Part shown: piece by piece, positions 1-5,860 of the stretch
How positions within the stretch are numbered: position 1 is the first letter of the stretch
Layout of the letters: every line of letters begins with the position of its first letter
Assembly (NCBI GenBank): GCA_030150595.1
Contig: JASLFQ010000184.1
Location: 1 to 8,197, forward strand
DNA from: Aquirhabdus sp.
GTDB lineage: Bacteria > Pseudomonadota > Gammaproteobacteria > Pseudomonadales > Moraxellaceae
Length of the DNA stretch: 8,197 nucleotides
Direction: 5' to 3'
The notes under the pieces: model-generated
Databases searched by the model: none
What the model was told of the DNA's origin: nothing
Seen by the model: only the letters and a program-made list of their open reading frames with translations
Program-made: the position numbers and the translations under genes

Positions 1-2316
1 TGGGAAGATAACTACGACGGTTCAGAACGTATTCCGAAAGTCATGCCAACGCGTATTCCAAACTTACTGATCAATGGATCAGCAGGGATCGCGGTCGGTA
101 TGGCGACTAACATGGCGCCGCATAATATTACCGAAGTACTGAACGCATGTTTGGCTTATGTCGATGATAGCGATATCACGATTGAAGGCTTGATGGAGCA
201 TATTTCTGGGCCTGACTTTCCAACGGGCGGTATCATTTACGGTAAAAGCGGCATTATTGACGCCTATAAAACGGGTCGTGGTCGCTTACATATTCGCGGT
301 AAATATCATCTCGAAGAAGACAATAAATCGGGTAATACCAGTATCGTCTACACTGAAATTCCTTACCAAGTCAACAAAGCAAAGCTGATTGAGCATATTG
401 CGAGCTTGGTTAAAGAGAAGAAGCTAGAGGGCATCAGTGCGCTGCGCGATGAGTCTGATAAAGACGGTATGCGTATCGTTGTAGACTTGCGTCGTAATGA
501 AAATGTCGATGTCATTATTAATAATTTATTTATTAATACACCGCTTGAAACGTCTTACAGCATTAACATGGTTGCTCTTGAAAATGGTCAACCAGGTCTT
601 AAAAATCTTAAAGAACTGATCGCAGCGTTTATTCGTCATCGTCAAGAAGTGGTGACGCGTCGTACAATATTTGAATTGCGCAAAGCGCGTGAACGCGGTC
701 ATTTGTTAGAAGGTTTGGCGGTTGCGCTGGCAAACATTGACGGCATTATTGAAACCATCAAAACCTCTGCAAACCCAAGCGAAGCGCGTGTCCGTTTACT
801 TGAAGGACAATGGCAAGCTGGCGGTGTGTTGGCACTGCTTGAAAAAGCAGGTCAAGGTTCGATTCGTCCTGATGTGATTGAGGGCGAAGACCCTGCAAAT
901 CCGTTCGGTTTGACAGGCGATCAGTATCGTTTGTCTCCCGCACAGGTTGCGGCGATTCTTGAATTGCGTCTACATCGTTTGACAGGTTTGGAGCAGGATA
1001 AGTTACTTGCTGAATACAGTGAAATTTTGGGTGAAATTGCAGAGCTACAATCAATCCTCGATAGCTTTACCAAGCTGATGGATATTATCCGTTCAGAACT
1101 GCGTGCTGTTTTGGCACAGTATGGTGATGCGCGTCGTACAGCGATTGTTGAGTCGCGTATCGACTTCTCGCGTGCTGATTTGATTCCGCAAGAACAAGTT
1201 GTGTTGACTGTTTCTAAAACGGGTTATGCAAAAACTCAGCCATTGGCGGATTATGCGGCACAGCGTCGTGGTGGCCGTGGTAAGTCTGCGACGAGCATGA
1301 AAGAAGACGACTATATTGAGCATTTAGTTGTTGCGTCTAACCATGCAACAGTGATGTGTTTCACTTGTCGCGGTAAAGTCTATTGGCTGAAAGTTTACGA
1401 TGTACCGCAAGCAAGCCGCGGTTCTAAAGGTCGTCCGTTAGTCAACTTGTTGCCGCTGGAAGATGGTGAAAGCGTCACCGCAATCTTGCCGTTGATGGAC
1501 TTCCCAGAAGATCATTATGTGTTTATGGCGACAGCAGATGGTACGGTCAAACGCGTTGCGCTTGAACAGTTCAGTCGTCCGCGTACTTCTGGTTTACGTG
1601 CGATTGATCTTAAGGGTGAAAACACGTTGATTGGTGTCGCGATCACCGATGGTACGCAAGAGATCATGTTGTTTAGCAATGAAGGTAAAGTCGTTCGCTT
1701 TAAAGAAGATAAAGTGCGTGTCATGGGCCGAACTGCGAAAGGTATCCGCGGTATGCGCGTCAGTCTGGTGACTGACGTGGATGAGTCAGATGATGACGTG
1801 ATTGTTGATGATGCAGATGATAATAGCAGTGATAGTGGCTTTATTAGTCGCGTCGTCTCCTTGGTGGTTGCGCCTGAAAGTGGTGAAGTTTTGACTGCTT
1901 GTGCCAATGGCTTCGGTAAACGTACTTCTGTAGACAGCTTCCCAACCAAAGGTCGTGGCGGTAAAGGCATGATTGCGGTTAAAACCAGCGAACGTAATGG
2001 TGAGCTAGTGGGTGCGGTTGCTGTAAATGATACCAATGAGCTTCTTCTGATTTCTGATGGCGGTACGATGGTTCGTACACGTGTTTCTGAAATTCGTTCA
2101 GTTGGACGTAATGCACAAGGTGTGATGCTGATTCGTGTAGGCGATAGTGAAACACTCGTTGGTGTTGTCTGCTTGGAAGGCGTTGAAGATGATGAAGTGA
2201 TTGAGGGTGTAGCATCTGAAGTGGATGCTGATGGCGCGGAATCACCTGTTGAGGTTGTTGCGGAAGTCGCAGCAGAAGAGGGTGAAGAAGCTGCTCAAGA
2301 GCCAGATTCAGAGTAA
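1..2316 (+). CDS. gyrA: DNA gyrase subunit A, 5'-truncated by the window edge
   Basis: GyrA is the DNA-cleaving and DNA-wrapping subunit of the A2B2 gyrase, which introduces negative supercoils using ATP. The reading frame is open from base 1 (WEDNYDGSERIPKVMPT...), so 771 residues are present. By recalled alignment to E. coli GyrA the first codon matches about residue 145. The N-terminal winged-helix part, the catalytic Tyr122 and the quinolone-resistance region are therefore upstream. Visible landmarks are the IPNLLINGSAGIAVGMATN tower/WHD segment, the EIPYQVNKA and ISALRDESDKDGMRIV blocks, the coiled-coil arm around REVVTRRTIFELRKARERGH, and an intact GyrA box QRRGGRGKS at 1261-1287. That box separates GyrA from ParC and is needed for DNA wrapping. 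The C-terminal beta-pinwheel follows, with an acidic insertion (about 1771-1848) that E. coli lacks and a Glu/Asp-rich tail (2185-2313). The stop is TAA at 2314-2316, followed by a strong terminator. Identity is secure; the internal ATG at 43 is not the start. Confidence 0.98.
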   Translation, partial: WEDNYDGSERIPKVMPTRIPNLLINGSAGIAVGMATNMAPHNITEVLNACLAYVDDSDITIEGLMEHISGPDFPTGGIIYGKSGIIDAYKTGRGRLHIRGKYHLEEDNKSGNTSIVYTEIPYQVNKAKLIEHIASLVKEKKLEGISALRDESDKDGMRIVVDLRRNENVDVIINNLFINTPLETSYSINMVALENGQPGLKNLKELIAAFIRHRQEVVTRRTIFELRKARERGHLLEGLAVALANIDGIIETIKTSANPSEARVRLLEGQWQAGGVLALLEKAGQGSIRPDVIEGEDPANPFGLTGDQYRLSPAQVAAILELRLHRLTGLEQDKLLAEYSEILGEIAELQSILDSFTKLMDIIRSELRAVLAQYGDARRTAIVESRIDFSRADLIPQEQVVLTVSKTGYAKTQPLADYAAQRRGGRGKSATSMKEDDYIEHLVVASNHATVMCFTCRGKVYWLKVYDVPQASRGSKGRPLVNLLPLEDGESVTAILPLMDFPEDHYVFMATADGTVKRVALEQFSRPRTSGLRAIDLKGENTLIGVAITDGTQEIMLFSNEGKVVRFKEDKVRVMGRTAKGIRGMRVSLVTDVDESDDDVIVDDADDNSSDSGFISRVVSLVVAPESGEVLTACANGFGKRTSVDSFPTKGRGGKGMIAVKTSERNGELVGAVAVNDTNELLLISDGGTMVRTRVSEIRSVGRNAQGVMLIRVGDSETLVGVVCLEGVEDDEVIEGVASEVDADGAESPVEVVAEVAAEEGEEAAQEPDSE

Positions 2317-2333
2317 GCTCACTTTAGCGTTTA

Positions 2334-2369
2334 AACAAAGCCCGCATTGATGTGGGCTTTGTTGTTTCT
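2334..2369. terminator. Bidirectional intrinsic terminator between gyrA and the convergent membrane-protein gene
   Basis: The arms AACAAAGCCCGCAT (2334-2347) and ATGTGGGCTTTGTT (2350-2363) pair over 14 bp with one G·U, in practice a 12-13 bp stem with a 4-nt TTGA loop. On the plus strand the stem runs into a T-rich tail (TTGTTTCT, 2362-2369), 18 nt after the gyrA stop. Read on the minus strand, the descending arm ends in TTTGTTTAAA, which also gives a U-rich tail, and it lies about 20 nt past the stop of the minus-strand gene. It can therefore serve both convergent genes. Confidence 0.88.
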
Positions 2370-2382
2370 GAGAGTTACTCCT

Positions 2383-2892
2383 TCAATGCTTCATTAAAGT
2401 TAGTGTTTGCAATGCGATAGGAATAAGAGCATCTCTCGCACCGACTATCAATAAAATAGCCATTCCGCACCCACAAACTATTAATACCGATTTATCTATA
2501 ATTAGAACCCATGTAGGCACTTGATTTTTATAACGAGAAGATAAAATGGTTTTCCCTGTCAGTTTTTCAATTAAAAAGTAAAGCATCACGACAATGAGTA
2601 AATAAGGTTCCAAGCGGTGGTGAATGACATCCAGCAAATTGTCACCAGAAACTCTGTTCGGCCCGATAATAATCAAGCCAATAGAAGTGATTAAAAATGG
2701 CAGTAAGTTCCAGAAAGAATATAGATTCCATCTTTGCGGATTCTTAACTTCATCTAAAGCCGCTTGAATTTGGATGTCTTTTCCTGAAAATTCATTTTCA
2801 ATTCTTTCCTTATCCTTACTGATTAAATCAAGCATCTTTTGATGGTTAATTTGATCTTCGGAGAGCTGATTTTTATCATTTTCATCAATCAT
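2383..2892 (-). CDS. Unrecognised small membrane protein (about three transmembrane segments)
   Basis: I do not recognise this 169-residue protein. Its first 55 residues are hydrophilic and highly charged (many Asp, Glu, Lys, Gln), probably helical and possibly a short coiled coil. Three hydrophobic stretches follow, at about residues 60-77, 95-110 and 128-160. The last contains a Cys-Gly-Cys (140-142) and an embedded Asp-Lys near its start, so it may be two segments. No signal peptide is seen and the tail is short (TLMKH). The start ATG (complement of 2890-2892) is preceded by AAAGG (complement of 2901-2905) at 8-nt spacing, which supports it. The stop is TGA, and the gene converges on gyrA across a shared terminator. 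It is visibly more AT-rich than gyrA or trpS, which could mean accessory origin, though AT-rich small membrane genes are common. The intact frame, good ribosome site, terminator and coherent hydrophobic pattern make it a likely real gene; its function is unknown. Confidence 0.82.
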   Translation of the reverse strand: MIDENDKNQLSEDQINHQKMLDLISKDKERIENEFSGKDIQIQAALDEVKNPQRWNLYSFWNLLPFLITSIGLIIIGPNRVSGDNLLDVIHHRLEPYLLIVVMLYFLIEKLTGKTILSSRYKNQVPTWVLIIDKSVLIVCGCGMAILLIVGARDALIPIALQTLTLMKH

Positions 2893-2946
2893 GAAACGCG
2901 CCTTTAGGTACGATAATTAGAAATTCGCTGAATAGCAGTTATTTTC

Positions 2947-2961
2947 AATCAAGATTTGATT
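2947..2961. repeat. Short perfect inverted repeat in the divergent intergenic region
   Basis: AATCAA (2947-2952) and TTGATT (2956-2961) are perfect inverted copies separated by GAT. The site lies between the divergent membrane-protein gene and trpS, just downstream of the proposed minus-strand promoter. Its right half could also act as the -35 element (TTGATT) of a plus-strand promoter with TATATG/TATGTA at 2977-2984. It has the shape of a small operator, but 6-bp arms in AT-rich sequence are weak evidence. Confidence 0.3.
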
Positions 2962-2984
2962 CTAATCGCTCAGAGTTATATGTA
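2956..2984 (+). promoter_or_regulatory. Candidate promoter for trpS
   Basis: TTGATT (2956-2961) followed at 15-17 nt by TATATG/TATGTA (2977-2984) could drive trpS with an untranslated leader of about 95 nt. An alternative is TTGTTA (3051-3056) with TACTTT or TTTATT (3072-3080), which would start transcription almost at the ATG and make the mRNA nearly leaderless. Neither is strong and I cannot choose between them from sequence alone. Confidence 0.22.
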
Positions 2985-3004
2985 CTTAAATAAAATTTTG
3001 TCTT
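2975..3004 (-). promoter_or_regulatory. Candidate sigma-70 promoter for the minus-strand membrane-protein gene
   Basis: Read on the minus strand, AAGACA (complement of 2999-3004, four of six matches to TTGACA) is followed after 18 nt by TATAAC (complement of 2975-2980, five of six matches to TATAAT). Transcription would start near 2967, leaving a leader of about 75 nt before the ATG. This is a visual match in AT-rich DNA, where such boxes arise by chance. Confidence 0.35.
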
Positions 3005-3083
3005 ATTAGCTGGTCGCGTAAGTATCGACTTCAAGCTACACTTACACCACTTGTTATTAGACTGATTAAGATACTTTATTGTT

Positions 3084-4106
3084 ATGACAAACTCTACAAC
3101 CAAAACACGCGTACTCACAGGCATCACCACAACTGGCACACCGCATTTAGGTAATTATGTCGGTGCAATTCGCCCAGCGATCACAGCCAGCCTTGATCCG
3201 AATGTGCAATCTTATTATTTCATGGCAGATTTGCATGCACTGATTAAAAGCCAAGATCCTGCACGTATTCAACAGTCACGTTTAGAGATTGCAGCAACAT
3301 GGCTTGCGCTCGGTTTGGATCCGACGAATGCGGTGTTTTATCGTCAATCTGACGTGCCAGAAACGACTGAACTCATGTGGTTGCTGTCATGTGTGTGTGA
3401 TAAAGGTCGTATGAATCGTGCTCACGCGTACAAAGCAGCGGTTGCAGATAATCAAGCCGAAAATTTGGATGATGATAAAGGCGTGACGATGGGGTTGTTT
3501 AGCTATCCTGTGCTTATGGCGGCGGATATGTTGTTATTTAACGCCAATAAAGTGCCTGTTGGACGTGATCAGATTCAACACATCGAAATGGCGCGTGATA
3601 TGGCGACGCGATTTAACTATCTATTTAAAGGTGATTTCTTTACGCTTCCTGAAGCTGTTGTGGATGAAACTACTGATGTGCTGGTTGGTCTAGATGGTCG
3701 TAAAATGTCTAAGAGCTATAACAACACGATTCCGTTATTCTCGACTGAAAAAGAGTTGCTGAAGTTGGTACGCAAAATCACGACCAATTCACTTGAACCA
3801 GGTGAGCCAAAAGATCCAGATAACTGTTCGTTATTCCAAATCTATTCAGCATTCGCAACGCCTGAAGAAGTTGCAGCGATGCGCGTTAAATATCAAGAGG
3901 GCATTGGCTGGGGTGCGGCAAAGACAGAGGTGTTTGAGTATTTGAATCAAGTCCTGTCAGCGCCGCGTGAGCGTTATGTGGCACTCATGCAAGATCCTGC
4001 AGCAATCGAAAAAATCCTGATTCAAGGCGCGGCACGTGCGCGTGATGAAGCGTCACCGTTTATGGCGCGACTACGTCAAGCCGTTGGGCTGGGTCGGTTT
4101 GCTTAA
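3084..4106 (+). CDS. trpS: Tryptophanyl-tRNA synthetase
   Basis: This class I aminoacyl-tRNA synthetase joins tryptophan to tRNA-Trp in the cytoplasm, using ATP. The protein has 340 residues, close to the 334 of E. coli TrpRS. The HIGH-type ATP motif is PHLG at residues 20-23 inside TTTGTPHLGNYVGAI, and the KMSKS loop is intact at 207-211 (GRKMSKSYNNT). Between them are ADLHALI, the MNRAHAYKAAV block, LFSYPVLMAAD and VPVGRDQIQHIEMARD, all TrpRS hallmarks of the Rossmann core and tryptophan pocket. The C-terminal helical part ends ...AVGLGRFA. The family type is that of Pseudomonas and relatives (TTTGTPHLGNY, RAHAYKA), not the E. coli/Bacillus type (MTQFKEKS). ATG at 3084 is the only sensible start because the HIGH motif begins 19 residues later. 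The upstream sequence has only a poor Shine-Dalgarno (TAAG about 14 nt away). It appears to be a single-gene unit, with a hairpin following and a divergent neighbour upstream. Confidence 0.97.
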   Translation: MTNSTTKTRVLTGITTTGTPHLGNYVGAIRPAITASLDPNVQSYYFMADLHALIKSQDPARIQQSRLEIAATWLALGLDPTNAVFYRQSDVPETTELMWLLSCVCDKGRMNRAHAYKAAVADNQAENLDDDKGVTMGLFSYPVLMAADMLLFNANKVPVGRDQIQHIEMARDMATRFNYLFKGDFFTLPEAVVDETTDVLVGLDGRKMSKSYNNTIPLFSTEKELLKLVRKITTNSLEPGEPKDPDNCSLFQIYSAFATPEEVAAMRVKYQEGIGWGAAKTEVFEYLNQVLSAPRERYVALMQDPAAIEKILIQGAARARDEASPFMARLRQAVGLGRFA

Positions 4107-4117
4107 GGAATCGATAC

Positions 4118-4161
4118 AATACGACATTTAGTGAACGTGTTCTTTTACTAGATGTCGTGTT
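4118..4161 (+). terminator. Long imperfect hairpin after trpS, probable terminator or 3' stabiliser
   Basis: Twelve bases ACGACATTTAGT (4121-4132) pair with ACTAGATGTCGT (4147-4158) with one G·U. The stem can extend outward to 4118/4161 through one more wobble pair. The 14-nt loop contains a small GAAC/GTTC hairpin. It begins about 12 nt after the trpS stop, the right place for transcript end formation. However, the bases after the stem (GTTATGTTGAGG) are not a true U-run, so it may terminate poorly or only protect the 3' end from exonucleases. Confidence 0.5.
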
Positions 4162-4269
4162 ATGTTGAGGACAATCATTTTTCAAAAATATAAATAGCCG
4201 AATATATAAGGATTTTTTGTCAGAATAAATTTGTCATTATGATGTGATATTTACAGAGTAATCTTACAT

Positions 4270-4331
4270 AACATCATCACTTCTCCATATTTCCTACGGT
4301 TTCTTTTGCGATGATGTTGTAGGTATCTTTT
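4270..4331 (+). repeat. Inverted repeat with a possible pseudoknot partner and a T-run
   Basis: AACATCATC (4270-4278) and GATGATGTT (4310-4318) are perfect 9-bp inverted arms, extendable by a wobble and an A-T pair, around a 31-nt pyrimidine-rich loop. CCTAC (4293-4297) in that loop is complementary to GTAGG (4319-4323) immediately after the right arm, the geometry of an H-type pseudoknot. A T5 run follows at about 4327-4331. The 9-bp arms are clear; the pseudoknot reading is inference from a 5-bp match. It could be a small-RNA or leader structure, a second weak terminator, or chance. Confidence 0.4.
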
Positions 4332-4400
4332 TAGAAAAAGTTAATTAAAATTAATGTTTTGACGGTTGATTTTTTATATTTGTTGCAAAGGATATGAAAA

Positions 4401-4429
4401 TTGATACTTAAGCAGAGCATTGTTTTTAT
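4401..4429 (+). promoter_or_regulatory. Candidate upstream promoter of the mdtA-type operon
   Basis: TTGATA (4401-4406, five of six matches to the -35 consensus) is followed after 17 nt by TTTTAT (4424-4429, four of six). It would give a leader of about 120 nt before the adaptor gene. The -35 box overlaps the first copy of the TGATACTTAAG repeat, so a regulator bound there could control it. This is visual evidence only. Confidence 0.3.
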
Positions 4430-4500
4430 CGTGTGTTTTCGGAATGATACTCAAGTTTTTGAAAATTGATTATTTAATATTTTATGAGTAAGACTTTTTA

Positions 4501-4528
4501 GCGACAAGGTGTATCTAGTCCCTATAGT
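4501..4528 (+). promoter_or_regulatory. Candidate proximal promoter of the mdtA-type operon
   Basis: GCGACA (4501-4506, four of six -35 matches) and TATAGT (4523-4528, five of six -10 matches) are 16 nt apart. Transcription would begin near 4535, leaving a leader of about 24 nt. TAGTC occurs twice, 9 nt apart (4516-4520 and 4525-4529), straddling the -10 box, which could be a regulator site or chance. The distance to the ATG makes this the more attractive of the two candidates. Confidence 0.38.
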
Positions 4529-4558
4529 CTCTTTACTGTTCTGCATATTGGGCTTGCT

Positions 4559-5851
4559 ATGTCTATCGAACCACAATCACTGGATACTACCTCCAACTCT
4601 CCTGAAAATGGCGTGCCGAAATCACGTGTCAAAACACTGTTGAAATGGGGCATATTTGCGCTGATTGTGTTTGTCATTATCTTTTTTATTTGGCAGCATT
4701 TTCATGCAACCTCATCTACAGCACAGGCTGGAGGAGGTGGTAAAAAAGGCGGCGGTGGAAATCAGACCATGCCTGTGCAGGCTAAGACATTGGTCGCTGG
4801 TGATTTAAATGTTTATGTTGATGCACTTGGTAGTGTGGTTCCGCTCAATTCGGTCGCTGTACATAGCATGGTCAATGGTCAGTTGATGTCCGTCAACTTT
4901 AAGGAAGGCCAGAATGTTAAGAAAGGCGATGTGCTTTTTCAGATTGATCCACGTCCTTATCAAGTGGTATTGACCCAAGCAGAAGGGCAGCTCGCTAAAG
5001 ATCAAGCAAGCCTAGCGAGTGCACGTCAGGATTTGGCGCGGTATTTATCAGAAAAACAGATTGTGTCTCTACAACAAATTGATGATCAACGAGCATTGGT
5101 TCTTCAAGGGGAAGGTACGGTTAAAGCGGATCAGGGGCAAATTGATAGTGCGAAGCTGAATTTAATTTATTGTAAAGTGACTGCACCCACAGATGGGAAG
5201 CTAGGTTTGCGTTTGGTCGATCCAGGCAATATTGTGCATACATCCGATACCAATGGCGTGGTGGTGATTAATCAATTTCAGCCCATTTATGTGACGTATT
5301 CGATTCCTGAAGACAGTGTACCAAGTGTGTTGAAACAAGTGCATGCTGGTAACACGTTACAAGTGGCTGCATTAGATCGTGCGAATCAAAATGTTTTGGA
5401 TAACGGTCACTTGGCAAGTTTAGATAACCAAATTGATTCGACAACAGGAACCTTGAAACTGAAAGCGGAATTCCCAAATACTGCAGAGAATTTATTCCCA
5501 AGTCAGTTTGTTAATGCACATATGTTGGTCGAAACACAGCATAACGTGACATTACTTCCTTCAGCTGCGATTCAACGCGGTGCTAAAGGCACGTATGTTT
5601 ATGTCGTGAATCCTGACAGCACTGTGACAGCCACTCCCGTTACGTTGGGAGCGGTGGACGGTGACAATACTGGTGTGATCAGTGGCGTGAGTGTTGGGGC
5701 ACAAGTGGTATTTGATGGTGCTGATAAGTTGAAAGATGGAGGCAAAGTGAAGGTCATTGATCCGACTAAGCCAGCGCAGGATGATGCTTCAAGTACTGCA
5801 GGTGCTGCCGCAGGCGGTCATCATGGCCATCATCACCATGCAGCGTCTTAA
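4559..5851 (+). CDS. mdtA: RND multidrug efflux periplasmic adaptor (membrane fusion protein), MdtA type
   Basis: The adaptor links an inner-membrane RND pump to an outer-membrane channel, and in E. coli MdtA works with the MdtB-MdtC pump and TolC. The protein is 430 residues, slightly longer than E. coli MdtA (415). A cytoplasmic N-terminus (1-25) precedes one membrane anchor (about 26-46), then a Gly/Lys linker GGGGKKGGGG (58-67). A biotinyl-lipoyl half with VNGQLMSVNFKEGQNVKKGD follows (about 96-130), then an alpha-hairpin (about 133-200), the second lipoyl half (CKVTAPTDGKLGLRLVDPGN), a beta-barrel, and a membrane-proximal domain with LDNQIDSTTGTLK and LFPSQFVNAHMLV. These blocks match MdtA closely. 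The C-terminus ends in a histidine-rich tail HHGHHHH (421-427), not seen in E. coli MdtA. No lipobox is present. The start ATG at 4559 has only a weak ribosome site (TTGGG), but the anchor directly downstream supports it. It is the first gene of an operon, with the next start 10 nt after its stop. Confidence 0.94.
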   Translation: MSIEPQSLDTTSNSPENGVPKSRVKTLLKWGIFALIVFVIIFFIWQHFHATSSTAQAGGGGKKGGGGNQTMPVQAKTLVAGDLNVYVDALGSVVPLNSVAVHSMVNGQLMSVNFKEGQNVKKGDVLFQIDPRPYQVVLTQAEGQLAKDQASLASARQDLARYLSEKQIVSLQQIDDQRALVLQGEGTVKADQGQIDSAKLNLIYCKVTAPTDGKLGLRLVDPGNIVHTSDTNGVVVINQFQPIYVTYSIPEDSVPSVLKQVHAGNTLQVAALDRANQNVLDNGHLASLDNQIDSTTGTLKLKAEFPNTAENLFPSQFVNAHMLVETQHNVTLLPSAAIQRGAKGTYVYVVNPDSTVTATPVTLGAVDGDNTGVISGVSVGAQVVFDGADKLKDGGKVKVIDPTKPAQDDASSTAGAAAGGHHGHHHHAAS

Positions 5852-5854
5852 GGA
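5850..5854 (+). promoter_or_regulatory. Ribosome binding site of the mdtB-type gene, overlapping the mdtA stop codon
   Basis: AAGGA (5850-5854) shares its first two bases with the TAA stop (5849-5851) of the adaptor gene. Spacing to the tandem start codons is 3 nt to ATG 5858 and 6 nt to ATG 5861, so the second is favoured. The overlap suggests that translation of adaptor and pump is coupled. Confidence 0.75.
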
Positions 5855-5860
5855 TTGATG

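Larger units (their letters stand above)
4107..4558. other. AT-rich 452-bp intergenic region between trpS and the efflux operon
   Basis: No convincing gene was found here on either strand; the longest plus-strand starts give only 5-15 codon frames. The region holds the trpS hairpin (4118-4161), a second inverted repeat (4270-4318) followed by a T5 run, two similar short direct repeats (GAAAATTGAT at 4396-4405 and 4461-4470; TGATACTTAAG / TGATACTCAAG at 4402-4412 and 4445-4455), and two candidate promoters facing the mdtA-type gene. The length and repeated motifs fit a regulated upstream region, or could hide a small RNA. No assignment is possible from sequence alone. Confidence 0.6.

Noticed and set aside
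758..2245. Four minus-strand open frames of 76-173 codons lying inside gyrA
   Set aside because: They run antisense across the strongly conserved gyrA coding sequence, have biased Ser/Thr/Leu/His composition typical of shadow frames, and show no ribosome sites or recognisable domains.
1..2316. Possibility that the first gene is parC (topoisomerase IV)
   Set aside because: An intact GyrA box QRRGGRGKS and a full-length pinwheel domain with an acidic tail are GyrA features; ParC has a degenerate box and fewer blades.
2945..3139. Minus-strand frame of 64 codons over the divergent gap and the trpS start
   Set aside because: It overlaps the first codons of trpS and the proposed promoters, has no recognisable product, and leaves no room for trpS expression signals.
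4394..4491. Tiny plus-strand frames upstream of mdtA (MKIDT, MSKTF and a 15-residue frame at 4444-4491), considered as leader peptides
   Set aside because: They are only 5-15 codons long in AT-rich DNA, carry no run of regulatory codons, and have no attenuator hairpin positioned to respond to them. MKIDT does have AAAGG nearby, but at too short a spacing.
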